Position numbers and translations under genes: made by a program
Shown: piece by piece, positions 52,361-61,920 of the stretch
Numbering within the stretch: the stretch's first letter is position 1
How the letters are laid out: the number at the start of each line of letters is the position of its first letter
The notes under the pieces: model-generated
What the model saw: the letters and a program-made list of their open reading frames with translations, nothing else
The model's database searches: none
What the model was told of the DNA's origin: nothing
DNA from: Aquimarina sp. Aq107
GTDB lineage: Bacteria > Bacteroidota > Bacteroidia > Flavobacteriales > Flavobacteriaceae
Direction: 5' to 3'
Assembly (NCBI RefSeq): GCF_943733665.1
Contig: NZ_OX030782.1
Coordinates: forward strand, 454,001 to 518,000
DNA length: 64,000 nt

Positions 52361-52960
52361 ATGAAGATTAAAAGTCTATTTAACGTTTTTTCACTTATCT
52401 TAATTATCACATTTGTATCCTGTGAAGGACTTGTAGTTAAGAAAGAATCTAAATCCTTAGATGATGATAAGTTAATTGCGCAGGCAGATATTCCTACTGT
52501 AGAAACGAATACTTCAACAATTAAGGAATTAATATCTTATGATATTGCATTTGAAGAATTGAATAAAATAGTACAGTCTTCTGAATATGCCACGAAATTT
52601 AACGGAACTAAATCATATACTGTTTTTGCTCCATTAAATGGTGCTTTTAAAAAATTGCCTGAAGGAATAATAGAAAAACTTATCGAAGAAAAAAATGAAG
52701 AAAAGCTTTCTGCGATTATGAATTGTCACATCATTTCTGGAACAATAAATGAACAAGATATCATTAAAGCTATTAATGATGGTGGTGGAAGCGTAAAATT
52801 AAGAACTCTTGGAGGGACTAGGTTGATAGCGAGTAGAAAAAGAGGGAAGATTTATTTAATAGATAAAAATGGTAATGCTGGTAGGTTAATGAAAACTGAT
52901 ATAGAGGCTTCTAACGGTATGATTCATACATTAGAAACCGTAATGTTACCAAAAAAATAG
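52361..52960 (+). CDS. Fasciclin-domain lipoprotein
   Basis: This 199-residue surface protein has a signal peptide with lipobox TFVSC (Cys21) and one fasciclin (FAS1) domain, about 60-198. The two FAS1 signature regions are seen as YTVFAPLNGAFKKLPEG and NGMIHTLETVMLP. FAS1 domains mediate adhesion. In Bacteroidota they are common and mostly uncharacterised. It has its own unit, with a terminator 37 bp downstream. Confidence 0.9.
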   Translation: MKIKSLFNVFSLILIITFVSCEGLVVKKESKSLDDDKLIAQADIPTVETNTSTIKELISYDIAFEELNKIVQSSEYATKFNGTKSYTVFAPLNGAFKKLPEGIIEKLIEEKNEEKLSAIMNCHIISGTINEQDIIKAINDGGGSVKLRTLGGTRLIASRKRGKIYLIDKNGNAGRLMKTDIEASNGMIHTLETVMLPKK

Positions 52961-52996
52961 GAAGAGCATAATTTCAATGTGTTTGTTTAAAACCGG

Positions 52997-53029
52997 AAAA
53001 CCTCACAAGAGATAGAGTTGTGAGGTTTT
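52997..53029. terminator. Bidirectional terminator between fasciclin and PhyH genes
   Basis: A 12-bp stem (52997-53008 with 53018-53029, core AAAACCTCACAA/TTGTGAGGTTTT) with a T run at the + strand end. Confidence 0.8.
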
Positions 53030-53031
53030 TT

Positions 53032-53742
53032 TTATATGTCAATTTTAGCTTTTTCTGCCCATTCTATATCTTTTGCTAACTGTTTATTGCTAAATTCTAA
53101 ATGAATAACTCTTCTTCTTTGATTGTTTGTTGTACGATTAGAACTATGTAACAATAGCGGTTGCATAAGCATAACTCCTCCTCTTGGAACATCACAGATT
53201 ATTGCTTTTTCAATTTTCCAGTCAATTGTTTCTGGCCTATAAATTCCTTTAGTGTGAGATTTAGGAATCACTTTTAATGCACCGTTGCTTTTGTTCGTAT
53301 CATCTAAGTGTATTCGGATTGTATATATGTTTTCCAATATCTCTAAAGGTGGCTGTACTCCATATTGTTCTTTCTTTACTGTCCAATTGGTGTATCCATC
53401 AACTATAGTTTTCTTATTTACAGAAACTGATAGATCTTGATGATATGAGACAAACCAATTAGAAGAAGGTGGTTTATCGAAATATATAGATTTTACAAGG
53501 AAATAATTCTTGCCAAAATAGTCTTCAATTAATTGTTTAAGATTATTGTTAAGTACACTGTTTTTAATTTCTGGAACTTCTTTTAGGAATTTCCGAATTG
53601 CAAATAGGTCTTTCGTTTTTCTAAAATTTGTATTGTAAGATTGTAAAGTATCTAGTACTTTGATTAGCTGATTGATTTCCTGATTTGAATATATATCTGG
53701 AATGGTTGTAAAACCTTGTTTTCGTAGTTTCGTTTTGTGCAT
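53032..53742 (-). CDS. Phytanoyl-CoA dioxygenase (PhyH) family protein
   Basis: This 236-residue protein is a probable 2-oxoglutarate- and iron-dependent oxygenase. The metal ligands appear as HQD in SYHQDLSVSV and a later His in LLLHSSNRTTNNQRRRVIHLEF, where the following Arg would bind 2-oxoglutarate. The double-stranded beta-helix core around NWFVSYHQ and GVMLMQPLLLHSS is typical. Substrates in this family are very diverse, so none is assigned. It ends just after the fasciclin terminator and is transcribed toward it. Confidence 0.8.
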   Translation of the reverse strand: MHKTKLRKQGFTTIPDIYSNQEINQLIKVLDTLQSYNTNFRKTKDLFAIRKFLKEVPEIKNSVLNNNLKQLIEDYFGKNYFLVKSIYFDKPPSSNWFVSYHQDLSVSVNKKTIVDGYTNWTVKKEQYGVQPPLEILENIYTIRIHLDDTNKSNGALKVIPKSHTKGIYRPETIDWKIEKAIICDVPRGGVMLMQPLLLHSSNRTTNNQRRRVIHLEFSNKQLAKDIEWAEKAKIDI

Positions 53743-53802
53743 TACTATATATGTGTCATATCAACTACCAATTTATTCTAAATTGTTTTAGTAGTTGTTT
53801 TT

Positions 53803-54738
53803 TTATGAAGCATCACTAAATGGTACTTCGGATAATGAATTTTTAATAAGATAGATAGTATTGTTTCTGAAATCAAAAACCGTATTAAACCTTTTTAGTA
53901 ATTCATTTCCTAAAATGTGAGTTTTGATTCCTGCTGGATTTTCTCTGTTTAAAAGTTGTGTCGGTAATTTATGTATGTGTTGTCCAGCAATCTTTAGAGT
54001 AGGAATCTCAACCACTTTGGTTATGAATATATCTCCAGCACCATTTCTTAACTTATTGGTTTTAATAAGATTTAAATCCTTAGGAAATGATTGTTCACTT
54101 AATATAATACTATCTAAGAGTAAGGCTTTTTGATATCCTGTATCGAATAAAAAACGACTGTTATACTTTTTGTTTCTGACGTTAATTTCACCGTTAAGAC
54201 ATAATATAGTTTTTACAACTTCGAGTTTCGTTTTTGTGTATCCTTTTAAATCTGGTAATTCATTATGTACGGTTAAAAGATTTTTATCGTAATCTAAGGA
54301 TATTATTTTGCCTTTAAACAGATCCCAACCAAAACGGCCATCGGTTCCTTGACCAGAGTGTTTTACAGGATATACTTCTAGATTATCCCATACTAATTCT
54401 CCTATTTGCAACGAAGCTGGAGTTCTGAGCTTTACATAGTTTTGTGTTGGAGTTATTTCTTTTTTGTGATCCAATAAATTTGTTTTTTCTTTTATGGCTT
54501 CGTGAGTAAGTAAAAGACCTGTCGTCCCCGAATCAAATTTTAGAAATAATGTATCTCTATCGTTTAGGACCGTTTTTATTTTGATATTATTGTATGGAGT
54601 TAATTCAAATGAGATTTGTATATTTTTAGTATCTACAGTTTCCGAAGTCTCCTTTTCCGGGTTTTTACAACCATAGAGTATCATGATCAGACTAGTGAAT
54701 AATAGCAATGATATGGGGGTAGTCTTTTTAGGTTTCAT
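53803..54738 (-). CDS. Retropepsin-like aspartic protease family lipoprotein
   Basis: From the ATG at 54738 the product has 311 residues and a lipoprotein signal (MKPKKTTPISLLLFTSLIMILYGC). The frame is open 25 residues further upstream, but that would bury the signal. Two aspartate motifs appear, KFDSGTTGLLL (about 68) and LFDTGYQKALL (about 200), as in the bilobal single-chain members of the retropepsin-like group (PF13650 type). It may be a membrane-anchored protease or a degenerate relative. No terminator was noted. Confidence 0.75.
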   Translation of the reverse strand: MKPKKTTPISLLLFTSLIMILYGCKNPEKETSETVDTKNIQISFELTPYNNIKIKTVLNDRDTLFLKFDSGTTGLLLTHEAIKEKTNLLDHKKEITPTQNYVKLRTPASLQIGELVWDNLEVYPVKHSGQGTDGRFGWDLFKGKIISLDYDKNLLTVHNELPDLKGYTKTKLEVVKTILCLNGEINVRNKKYNSRFLFDTGYQKALLLDSIILSEQSFPKDLNLIKTNKLRNGAGDIFITKVVEIPTLKIAGQHIHKLPTQLLNRENPAGIKTHILGNELLKRFNTVFDFRNNTIYLIKNSLSEVPFSDAS

Positions 54739-54799
54739 AGAATTGTGTAATGATATTCTTCTTTTTATTTCTCTAAAAAATAAGACAGGATATCTTGGT

Positions 54800-55204
54800 T
54801 TAAGATCTAGCAACTGTTAGTTCCAAATTTATCAATACAAATATGATTAATATTTCTGTGATAAAATAAAGTAACCCTATCATAGTTAAATGTTCGTAGA
54901 AGTAACATATATATCCAATAGTAATAAAACAATATACAAGATTAGCAAAAGCTATTATTCTTAGTAAAATATTCCAATTAACAGGTCTTAATAAATAACA
55001 AGTTATAGAATATATCGAAAAAATAACAGCAAAGATGGATAAAAAATAGAGTCCTTTTTTAGGCATTCCAATATACTCCTGAAACCTTGTTAATACCACA
55101 GCTAAAAAAAATAGAGTAACCAGCGCTCCCAATCCATCAATTAGAAAAAGTCGTTTAGGTTTTTTTCTTAAGTATTCGATGAATGAAGAGGTTTTAAGGG
55201 TCAC
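54800..55204 (-). CDS. Integral membrane protein, unknown function
   Basis: This 134-residue protein has four membrane segments (about 20-40, 52-70, 82-102 and 108-128) and a basic N-terminus (YLRKKPKRLF). No family was recognised. It precedes the retropepsin-like gene on the same strand by about 60 bp and could belong to its unit. No catalytic residues stand out. Confidence 0.65.
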   Translation of the reverse strand: MTLKTSSFIEYLRKKPKRLFLIDGLGALVTLFFLAVVLTRFQEYIGMPKKGLYFLSIFAVIFSIYSITCYLLRPVNWNILLRIIAFANLVYCFITIGYICYFYEHLTMIGLLYFITEILIIFVLINLELTVARS

Positions 55205-55294
55205 GTTTTTTTATTCTTTTTATTAAGATTTAAGGATTTTTTCAGTAATAAAAGATACTAAATTTTGAGAGAACTTAACCTGTAGATTAGATAC

Positions 55295-56305
55295 CTAACT
55301 TTTAGTAACATTAATAGTATATGTTGCTACAATATCACCATTGATTTTTAAATGTGTATCATAAACCCCTTTGTTTTTAAATGTATGTTTAAACGACTGA
55401 ATATCATCATTTTTTTCTTTGTTGTGGATTTCTAATGTTCTTTCTTCAATACCTACATAGTAGATTAATTCAATGTTTTTATCTAAAACAATTTTATTTG
55501 ATTTAAAACTAAATGTAATCTCTTGATCTTTAGTTATAGATAAATCCATATTTTGTGGATAGATAGGAGTGATCTTATTTTCAAATGTTTCTCCATAAAC
55601 TAATGGCGCATTTACAAAACTAACCGCTGTTATGTTTTCATTCAATAACCATTTTTGTTTTATAGGGAAATGATTTTTTCCAAATAGTAGAGGATCTGTT
55701 AAAAAATAACCATCATTATATGCTCTTACAAAAGCGTTATATTCATTTAAATAACCACTAGACCAAGTAGCATCGCATAAATACCATTTGTTATTTAGTA
55801 GAACAGCATTCCAAGAATGGTTTGCCATTTCTAATGTTTTGATGTTAGATTCCACAGATCTACCATATCCATCCACAATTTCTGCAGTTATATTGGATAA
55901 ATGACATAATTCTTTAATTAAATACGCATATCCTGTGCACATCGTTTTTTTGCGTTTTAGTAATTTTTTAAAAGCAGTTTTTTTATATTCATGGTTCCAC
56001 CTCATAAATGAAATAGAATCTTGTTTTAGTTTCTTTCTTTTTTTATTCACTTTAGTAAACTGCGCATTATCACCTTTTATATTTTGACAAATCCACATAT
56101 AGATAGCTCTAAATTTTTCAACGTCTGTAGGCAGTGAACTAGTAAGCTCATGTGCCAATAGTGGCAGATTCTCTAGAGAAGCTCCTTTGTTTAGTTTAGC
56201 AATATTATCTGCTCTAGTGAAATCAATATGTTTAAAGTCCGAGATTTGAGCATTCAAGTAATTACCCAAAAAAATGAATAAAAAAAGATAGAGACTAGTT
56301 TTCAT
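55295..56305 (-). CDS. Transglutaminase-like domain protein, secreted
   Basis: This 336-residue protein has a signal peptide (ending NYLNAQ, about 20) and a transglutaminase-like core: the catalytic Cys in TMCTGYAYLIKELC, the His in NHSWNAVLLNNKWYL and the Asp in CDATWSSGY. The C-terminal third is beta-rich and ends YTINVTKS. It may cleave or crosslink peptides at the cell surface, but bacterial members of this type have no settled role. The regulatory-like gene upstream (15-bp gap) is probably in the same operon. Confidence 0.82.
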   Translation of the reverse strand: MKTSLYLFLFIFLGNYLNAQISDFKHIDFTRADNIAKLNKGASLENLPLLAHELTSSLPTDVEKFRAIYMWICQNIKGDNAQFTKVNKKRKKLKQDSISFMRWNHEYKKTAFKKLLKRKKTMCTGYAYLIKELCHLSNITAEIVDGYGRSVESNIKTLEMANHSWNAVLLNNKWYLCDATWSSGYLNEYNAFVRAYNDGYFLTDPLLFGKNHFPIKQKWLLNENITAVSFVNAPLVYGETFENKITPIYPQNMDLSITKDQEITFSFKSNKIVLDKNIELIYYVGIEERTLEIHNKEKNDDIQSFKHTFKNKGVYDTHLKINGDIVATYTINVTKS

Positions 56306-56320
56306 AACAATGTAATTTTA

Positions 56321-56998
56321 TTAATTTCTTTTTGAGCTATATACTTTTTTTACTGCTACTTTACCCATTAATACACAACCATCCATTTTTAAATTTACTT
56401 TTAGGGCAACATCATTTGCAGATTTTTGATCTCTTATCATTACCTTTTTAGAGGTAAATCCTATATAGCTAAATACTAAGACATCTCCTTTTTTAAGTGC
56501 TATTGGAAATTCGAAATTCCCATCAAAGTCAGTAGATGTACCTATGTTTGTTCCTTGTAAAACAATATTGGCGCCGGGTAAAGGAACTCCATTTTCGGAA
56601 ACGATACCTTTTACAGTAATGTTGTTTTGAGTACTAGCAGCCTGAAGTTCTGAAGGATTATTATCAGAGATTCTTGTTTCATTTTTTAGATCTTGTCCTT
56701 GTGTTTTAGTAAATGAAAACAAGGTTAAGAAAGCAAATGCGATACCACTTATGTAACTAATACTTTTTCTCTTTGTGTTATAGTTGTATGTTTTTAGTTG
56801 ACTACTATTAAATCTACCACAAGTATTTTTTGTAGCATTATTTTTAAAATAATTTATGATTTCTTTAGAAGTCATCTTAGAGAAATCGATGACTTCTCTG
56901 GTGCAAGAATTACAGAATCCACCTCTTTTTGTCGAGGAAAAGTCGTTGAAATTTTCAGTACATGGAGTTTTGATGTTTAAGCTAAATTGATTCTTCAT
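56321..56998 (-). CDS. Carboxypeptidase-regulatory-like membrane protein
   Basis: This 225-residue protein starts with a Cys-containing region typical of Bacteroidota proteins of this type (TPCTENFND then GGFCNSCTREVIDFSKMT). It has one membrane segment near 77-97 (SYISGIAFAFLTLFSFT) and a C-terminal carboxypeptidase-D-regulatory-like domain (about 125-200, NITVKGIVSENGVPLPGANIVLQG). Such proteins often display a strand domain at the cell envelope. It precedes the transglutaminase-like gene by 15 bp. Function is unknown. Confidence 0.75.
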   Translation of the reverse strand: MKNQFSLNIKTPCTENFNDFSSTKRGGFCNSCTREVIDFSKMTSKEIINYFKNNATKNTCGRFNSSQLKTYNYNTKRKSISYISGIAFAFLTLFSFTKTQGQDLKNETRISDNNPSELQAASTQNNITVKGIVSENGVPLPGANIVLQGTNIGTSTDFDGNFEFPIALKKGDVLVFSYIGFTSKKVMIRDQKSANDVALKVNLKMDGCVLMGKVAVKKVYSSKRN

Positions 56999-57199
56999 AG
57001 TATTGTTCTTTATAGTTAATACTTCAAACCTAGGGTATCAATAACTTTTATGAAACGTAGAATTAGTGAAAGTATCTTTATAGTAGCTAAAGTGCTTGTT
57101 TTGGTTAGGGAGTATTGTATTGACGATATATGTGATAGGACAAAAGAATAGATATAGACTTCTTTTATAATCTAGATCAATTGCTAATGTAGATCACTA

Positions 57200-57574
57200 T
57201 TATCTAGGTAGTTTTTTGTTTTTGATTGATATACTAAAGTTGATAAAGAATATTATTAAGGTGAAAATGCAGAATGCTATTATTAAGAAATAATTAGTGT
57301 GTAAAAAAGTATGTAAAGTATAAAGTAATAATATTCCGATCAATTGAAGGGAAGAGAATAGATAATGTGTTTTAGCTTTAATTAATGCAAGTATTCCGTA
57401 ACCAAGTAATAATAATAACCAGATAACGGGATAGGTTATAAATAACCAATAATTGGGATCCCAACCCCAACCAAGAGTTCTATTATATCCTATTGGGATT
57501 CCTTCAAAATAAATTATCGTTATTAAAATAATAACGATAATTAAAAACATTCTTTTTTGGACTAAATCCTTCAA
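57200..57574 (-). CDS. Integral membrane protein, unknown function
   Basis: This 124-residue protein has three to four membrane segments and a Lys-rich C-terminus (SIKNKKLPR). A Trp-rich extracellular loop (GWGWDPNYWLF) follows the first segment. No family was recognised. Gaps of 200 bp on either side and no evident promoter make it a stand-alone unit of unknown role. Confidence 0.6.
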   Translation of the reverse strand: MKDLVQKRMFLIIVIILITIIYFEGIPIGYNRTLGWGWDPNYWLFITYPVIWLLLLLGYGILALIKAKTHYLFSSLQLIGILLLYTLHTFLHTNYFLIIAFCIFTLIIFFINFSISIKNKKLPR

Positions 57575-57765
57575 TCTTGTTTTATTTTGCTTGCTTTTAT
57601 TACAATAAATTGTAGGCAGATAATAAACGATACGTTTCGGATAGGGACTTAGCCAAATATAAATATTTTATACTTATGATTTTCGTAAATGCCTACAACA
57701 GGACTGCAGTTTTAAAAATATAAGATAAGACATCGTTATACATAGTCTTTATCAGTATTTAATTA

Positions 57766-58416
57766 TTAAAGCCACCCATAATACATATAGACTAATGCAA
57801 CGGTATCTATAAATCCGTGAACAGCAATATTGAACCATAAATCGCTTTTACGGATATGAAAAATAACAGCCAAAAGCATGCCTGTAATACCTGATAAAAT
57901 CTGTCCGCTTATTCCTTGATATGCATGTATCCACCCAAAGACAAATCCAAATAGTAGGATGTTAATGACAAGACTAATCTTACTTGATCCAAAAAACTTA
58001 GTAAATTGTCTCATTAGGTACCCTCTAAATACAATTTCTTCACCGAACGCTGCCGAAGCCCAAATAAGAGCAAGTAAACTTAGTGAAGCAGGTAAGTTTC
58101 CTTTATAGGGTTCGAATACAGAAAAATCTATAGGTTGCCCTGTTAGATAGGTAACGATTGGCATCATTACATAACCATAAAATAGGAAGATGCCTATACC
58201 CAAAAGCGGTGCTACGATTAACAGACTCTTTATATTTAAATTTTTACGTTGAAAACCTAAAGAGCTAAAAAGTTCTTTCTTGTATTCTATAGCACTAGCT
58301 ATTATTAATAACAAAGCGGCTATAATTATGTAAAAATATCCTGATAGATATAAAATATAACAAAGAACTATTGCGATTACTGGTGTTAATTTTGTTGTGA
58401 AAAAGCTTTTATTCAT
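57766..58416 (-). CDS. CPBP family intramembrane metalloprotease
   Basis: This 216-residue membrane protein carries the three CPBP (Abi, CAAX-protease-like) motifs: EEIVFRGYLMRQF, FGWIHAYQG and the later HGFIDTV, each within or next to a membrane segment. The family includes CAAX prenyl proteases and bacterial proteins implicated in bacteriocin immunity. No bacteriocin gene is near this one. The fold looks complete with about six membrane segments. It is not obviously co-transcribed with neighbours. Confidence 0.85.
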   Translation of the reverse strand: MNKSFFTTKLTPVIAIVLCYILYLSGYFYIIIAALLLIIASAIEYKKELFSSLGFQRKNLNIKSLLIVAPLLGIGIFLFYGYVMMPIVTYLTGQPIDFSVFEPYKGNLPASLSLLALIWASAAFGEEIVFRGYLMRQFTKFFGSSKISLVINILLFGFVFGWIHAYQGISGQILSGITGMLLAVIFHIRKSDLWFNIAVHGFIDTVALVYMYYGWL

Positions 58417-58531
58417 TTTTTTATCGTTTTTAATTTTAAACGAAGTAATAACGATAAAGCAATATAAACAGTGATTTACAGCTCGTTTTTACTGAATGGT
58501 ATCAAAATAATAGCTGAATAATCATTACATT

Positions 58532-59467
58532 TTATACCTTATTCTTAAACCAGTTCATAAATTCTTGTTTTTTATATCTACTGATATTTATTTGAAAAGC
58601 TTTTTCATCAGAAATTGTGGGTTTGAGTAAGACCGATAACTTACCGTTTTCTATAGATTTTATTTGTTCAACAGAACGAGTATGAAGTATGGTTTGTCTA
58701 TTGGCTCTATAAAAACTTTGTTTGTTAACTTCATTTTCAACTTCGTTAAGGGTAAAATCCGTAATAACAGAGGTGCCATCAGTTTTTGTTACATACACTA
58801 TTTTGTTTTCACTATATATAAATGCAATTTCAGAATACTTAACCAAGGTGGTTTTACCTCCTTGTTGTACTTTAAGAACACCTTTTATGGTGGTAAGCTT
58901 GTGAAGGTTGTAAATATCGGTGGAAAATAAAAGGGCAATTCCTAGAGTGCATATTAGTAGAGAGAGTGAAAGTCCTGTTAGTAAATGATAAATACTGTAT
59001 GATTCAATTCCATTAATCAAACCGTTTAAACCAAAATAAAAGAAGAAGTATAGTATAGTAATATACCCTAAAGTTGAAAATAAGAATCGTAAAAGTAGTT
59101 GTATACTAATGTTTTTAGTGAAGTATTTCTTTTTAAAATATATAAAATTAAAGCGAGCGATAAGAATCATTAGACCTCCACCAATAATAGAAACCACTAT
59201 TGGAAATAAAGGAAATTCATAATCTTTATTAAATGGAAAATGTTTTGGTTCAAAAAGATGGTTTAATACAATAGAAATTACAGAAAGTATAACACCATTT
59301 CTAACCCAGAAATTTGAAAAATTAATGTTTTTTGTAAAAAAAACAACTATTGTTTTTATGAAAGATTTCAATCTGTCGTTCTGATTTTTAAAGCTTATGT
59401 ATAACGTGTCGACTATGGTTGATACGGAGGTTAAAATTACTGAATTTCCTATTAAGCATTTAGACAA
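58532..59467 (-). CDS. Membrane-bound LytTR family transcriptional regulator
   Basis: This 311-residue protein has four membrane segments (about 58-78, 88-112, 125-150 and 165-185), followed by a LytTR DNA-binding domain (about 210-305: HKLTTIKGVLKVQ, FIYSENKIVYVTKTDG, FYRANRQTILHTRSVEQI). It lacks a receiver domain, so it is an integral-membrane LytTR regulator of the kind common in Bacteroidota. The stimulus is probably sensed in the membrane part. The upstream hydrolase gene ends 6 bp before it and is presumably co-transcribed. Confidence 0.82.
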   Translation of the reverse strand: MSKCLIGNSVILTSVSTIVDTLYISFKNQNDRLKSFIKTIVVFFTKNINFSNFWVRNGVILSVISIVLNHLFEPKHFPFNKDYEFPLFPIVVSIIGGGLMILIARFNFIYFKKKYFTKNISIQLLLRFLFSTLGYITILYFFFYFGLNGLINGIESYSIYHLLTGLSLSLLICTLGIALLFSTDIYNLHKLTTIKGVLKVQQGGKTTLVKYSEIAFIYSENKIVYVTKTDGTSVITDFTLNEVENEVNKQSFYRANRQTILHTRSVEQIKSIENGKLSVLLKPTISDEKAFQINISRYKKQEFMNWFKNKV

Positions 59468-59473
59468 AACTTT

Positions 59474-60478
59474 TTATTTTGTTTTGTTAGTCCATTCAAT
59501 GAATTTAGTAAACTGTTTACTCCAATGTGATGTTTGTTCTTTTTCTATTTTCTCTTTATAAGAATGGTCGCAACCAATACAAACTTCAAAAGTTAAATTC
59601 TCTTTCCTATTTTCTATGAATTTAATAGGAAGCAAATAAGCAGTTTCAATAGGTGTACTTTCATCTTCAGTTCCAAAAAGGGCATATATTGGAATGTTTA
59701 ATTGAGTTAAATAATCAATAGGGGCTTTTTCATAAGTGGACCAACGTTTGTTTGTGAATCCAAAATGATCAATTTTGGTAGAGGTTGGATTTTTTACAAC
59801 TGATTTATACCATTCTAAAATATTTATTATGTTTTGATGAGCTTCCTCATCAGAGAGTTTATCTTTTAATGATTCAATTCTATTGAAAAGAGAAAACTCA
59901 TAAAAGTTATTTAAAACGTTTCCTGACCAAAAACCTAAATGAGTTATTTTTTCATTTATTGTAGCTAAAGCAGCACCAATTGCTGCACCTTCTGAATGAC
60001 CGTAAACAATAATTTTATTTGGTTTAGTAAGATGATTTTCAAAAATATGGTTAATTGATAGATCGATCTGTTTTATTCTATAATCAAGATAGTTTTTTTC
60101 GTAATAGCTTTCTGGAATAATAATCTCACCGTCTTTATAAAGTCCGTCCATTCCTGGCTTTGGAATAATAGCATATGTATAAGTAGAATCTAAACTTTTA
60201 TAGTCATCTCCAAACCAACGGGAATATGTAGTTTTATTTGAAGTTATAGAATACGAGAAAATAGGATTTGCATCTGTACCTTGGATAAAGACCACTAAAT
60301 TGCTTGGTTTTGTTGTAGGATTTTTTAGATAATACGTTATGGTGTCTTTATCATAAATTAATTGCTCTTCAATGAAGTCATATTTTTTTAGTGCCTCGGA
60401 GATAGTTGGAGGATTATTTTTTTGAGCTAAACAAATAGAGAAAATGAAAGTAAATGAAGCTGCGAAGAATATTTTCAT
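59474..60478 (-). CDS. Secreted alpha/beta hydrolase
   Basis: From the ATG at 60478 the product has 334 residues and begins with a signal peptide (MKIFFAASFTFIFSICLAQ). The frame extends 16 residues further, but that would precede the signal. The hydrolase motif with the nucleophile Ser is IVYGHSEGAAIG, the acid is in ALFGTEDESTP and the His is likely in VCIGCDHSYKEK. It is the most upstream gene of a unit ending in the LytTR gene. A repeat-rich stretch of cassette-like type lies upstream. The substrate is unknown. Confidence 0.8.
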   Translation of the reverse strand: MKIFFAASFTFIFSICLAQKNNPPTISEALKKYDFIEEQLIYDKDTITYYLKNPTTKPSNLVVFIQGTDANPIFSYSITSNKTTYSRWFGDDYKSLDSTYTYAIIPKPGMDGLYKDGEIIIPESYYEKNYLDYRIKQIDLSINHIFENHLTKPNKIIVYGHSEGAAIGAALATINEKITHLGFWSGNVLNNFYEFSLFNRIESLKDKLSDEEAHQNIINILEWYKSVVKNPTSTKIDHFGFTNKRWSTYEKAPIDYLTQLNIPIYALFGTEDESTPIETAYLLPIKFIENRKENLTFEVCIGCDHSYKEKIEKEQTSHWSKQFTKFIEWTNKTK

Positions 60479-60546
60479 TGATTCTAGTTTTCTATATGAC
60501 GTTTTTAAAGTTAAAATGTTACCCAATTTGTTTCATAATAACTGTC

Positions 60547-60712
60547 AACGGTTTTGTTTAAGAATAGTAGGGCGGAAACAGATGTTATCAATTCGGCGAG
60601 ATATAAATCGTTTTTTGTTTTACAATTTATAGCTTTTAAAAGCTAAAGCAAAAAATAGCGACATAGCAAAAGAGCGATTCATTTTGTACAAGGAATTAAT
60701 CGCCCTATTATT
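60547..60712. repeat. Cassette-junction-like intergenic element, copy 1
   Basis: The gap 60527-60761 begins with AACGGTTTTGTTTAAG (60547-60562), related to motifs found ahead of the next genes. It holds distant inverted repeats AATAGTAGGGCG (60563-60574) and CGCCCTATTATT (60701-60712; one mismatch) around a central palindrome TAGCTTTTAAAAGCTA (60630-60645). It has the look of the structured, repeated intergenic elements between cassette-like genes in Bacteroidota. Confidence 0.55.
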
Positions 60713-60761
60713 TTTATACATTGTTATCTATAGCTCCTTTCTTGCGGTTCAATTATACAAC

Positions 60762-61208
60762 CTATTTCTTTTGCACGGCCATATTAGCTATAATCTGCCA
60801 TCTGTTTTCCATATTTTGAACAAGTAAGAATGTTACAAGTTGACCACCTTTTTCTGCTTTAAGTTCTGCTCTAACTGTTGCTGAATGTTGGGTAATATTG
60901 ATGCTATTATAAATTACTTCATATTTCGTCCCGCCGATAACTTTTTTTGTAATTAATGCGATATAACCAGCTGACGGAATTATGGAAGTTTTGTCTGGTG
61001 TTGGATACTTGTTAGCAATAACTCTAAACTCTTGGTGTAGGACGTCATTATACATTTCTATATTTCGTTCTTCGCCAGCTTTTATAAAAGCTTTTATCAC
61101 TTGTTTGATTTCTTTTTCCATTTTCATTGAGTTGTTTGATGTTTGAGATTTACAGATGGTAGAACATAGCGATATGATAGTCAATAGTAATACAGATAAT
61201 TTTTTCAT
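60762..61208 (-). CDS. NTF2/SnoaL-like secreted protein
   Basis: This 148-residue protein has a signal peptide (MKKLSVLLLTIISLCSTICKSQ, about 22). The rest is a cystatin/NTF2-like fold (IKQVIKAFIKAGEERNIEMYNDVLHQEFRVI as the opening helices, ending in strands VTFLLVQNMENRWQIIANMA). Such folds are used by isomerases, dehydratases and plain binding proteins. It lies 82 bp downstream of the Crp-like gene on the same strand, with a Crp-type site in the gap, so it is probably a target of that regulator. Confidence 0.75.
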   Translation of the reverse strand: MKKLSVLLLTIISLCSTICKSQTSNNSMKMEKEIKQVIKAFIKAGEERNIEMYNDVLHQEFRVIANKYPTPDKTSIIPSAGYIALITKKVIGGTKYEVIYNSINITQHSATVRAELKAEKGGQLVTFLLVQNMENRWQIIANMAVQKK

Positions 61209-61262
61209 AATATTCAGTTTTCTAATTATGAAGCAAAATTATTTACTGAATGTTTACTACTG

Positions 61263-61278
61263 CGTGACTAAAATCACA
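61263..61278. promoter_or_regulatory. Crp-type site, copy 2 (upstream of the SnoaL-like gene)
   Basis: CGTGA-CTAAAA-TCACA matches TGTGA-N6-TCACA at nine of ten positions and lies about 55 bp upstream of the SnoaL-like ATG, between it and the Crp-like gene. Confidence 0.55.
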
Positions 61279-61289
61279 AAATGAAAATT

Positions 61290-61868
61290 CTATTTTCTTG
61301 CCCGAATTCTGCTTAAGGTTTCTCGCGCTAAACCCAAGTAAGAGGCTAAATAGGTAAGAGGTACCTCTCTTAGAAGTTTGGGTCTTTTGTTTTCTACATA
61401 CTCGTACCGTTCTTCTGGTTTTAGAGATTGAAGAACGTATGATATTTCATTTTGACCATTTAAAATATGTTCTAAAAGTCTGCGACCCAATCGCTCAAAA
61501 GAAATAGATTTTTCATAAAGTTCGAGTAGTTTTATTCTACTTAAATGATATGATTTTGTTTCTGTTAGTGCAATTAAATTCTTTGTCGATGGGGATTGTG
61601 TGGTAAGGCTTTTTAGTTCATTAGCAAATTCATTCTCCAAAAAGAAGTTTTGATACATATCTTTTCCGTCAATAAGCTCATAAAGTCCAACTGCTCCGGA
61701 AATGATAAAATAAATTCCATGATTATAATTTCCAGATTTAAGTAGAAAATCTTTTTTTGTGAACTCATTGTATTCACAAACTTTAAGAAACTCCGAAAAT
61801 TCCGCATCGCTCAACTCATTAAATTTATTCAATGTTTGTCGAAGAGAGATTTTATTTTCGGTGTGCAT
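61290..61868 (-). CDS. Crp/Fnr family transcriptional regulator
   Basis: This 192-residue protein has the cNMP-binding-like domain (about 25-115; LLKSGNYNHGIYFIISGAVGLYELIDGKD) and a C-terminal HTH ending YLASYLGLARETLSRIRARK. Crp-type sites occur both upstream of its own start (61921-61938) and upstream of the next gene (61263-61278), a classic local regulation pattern. Ligand and regulon are unknown. It stands in a row of single genes separated by repeat-like gaps. Confidence 0.88.
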   Translation of the reverse strand: MHTENKISLRQTLNKFNELSDAEFSEFLKVCEYNEFTKKDFLLKSGNYNHGIYFIISGAVGLYELIDGKDMYQNFFLENEFANELKSLTTQSPSTKNLIALTETKSYHLSRIKLLELYEKSISFERLGRRLLEHILNGQNEISYVLQSLKPEERYEYVENKRPKLLREVPLTYLASYLGLARETLSRIRARK

Positions 61869-61920
61869 AAAAATTGTTTAGTGCTCAATCAACAATAATA
61901 GCTATACTAAGAATACTTAT

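Noticed and set aside
57766..58416. CPBP protease as immunity protein for the double-glycine peptide
   Set aside because: The two genes are almost 50 kb apart in different units, with no shared regulatory signal.
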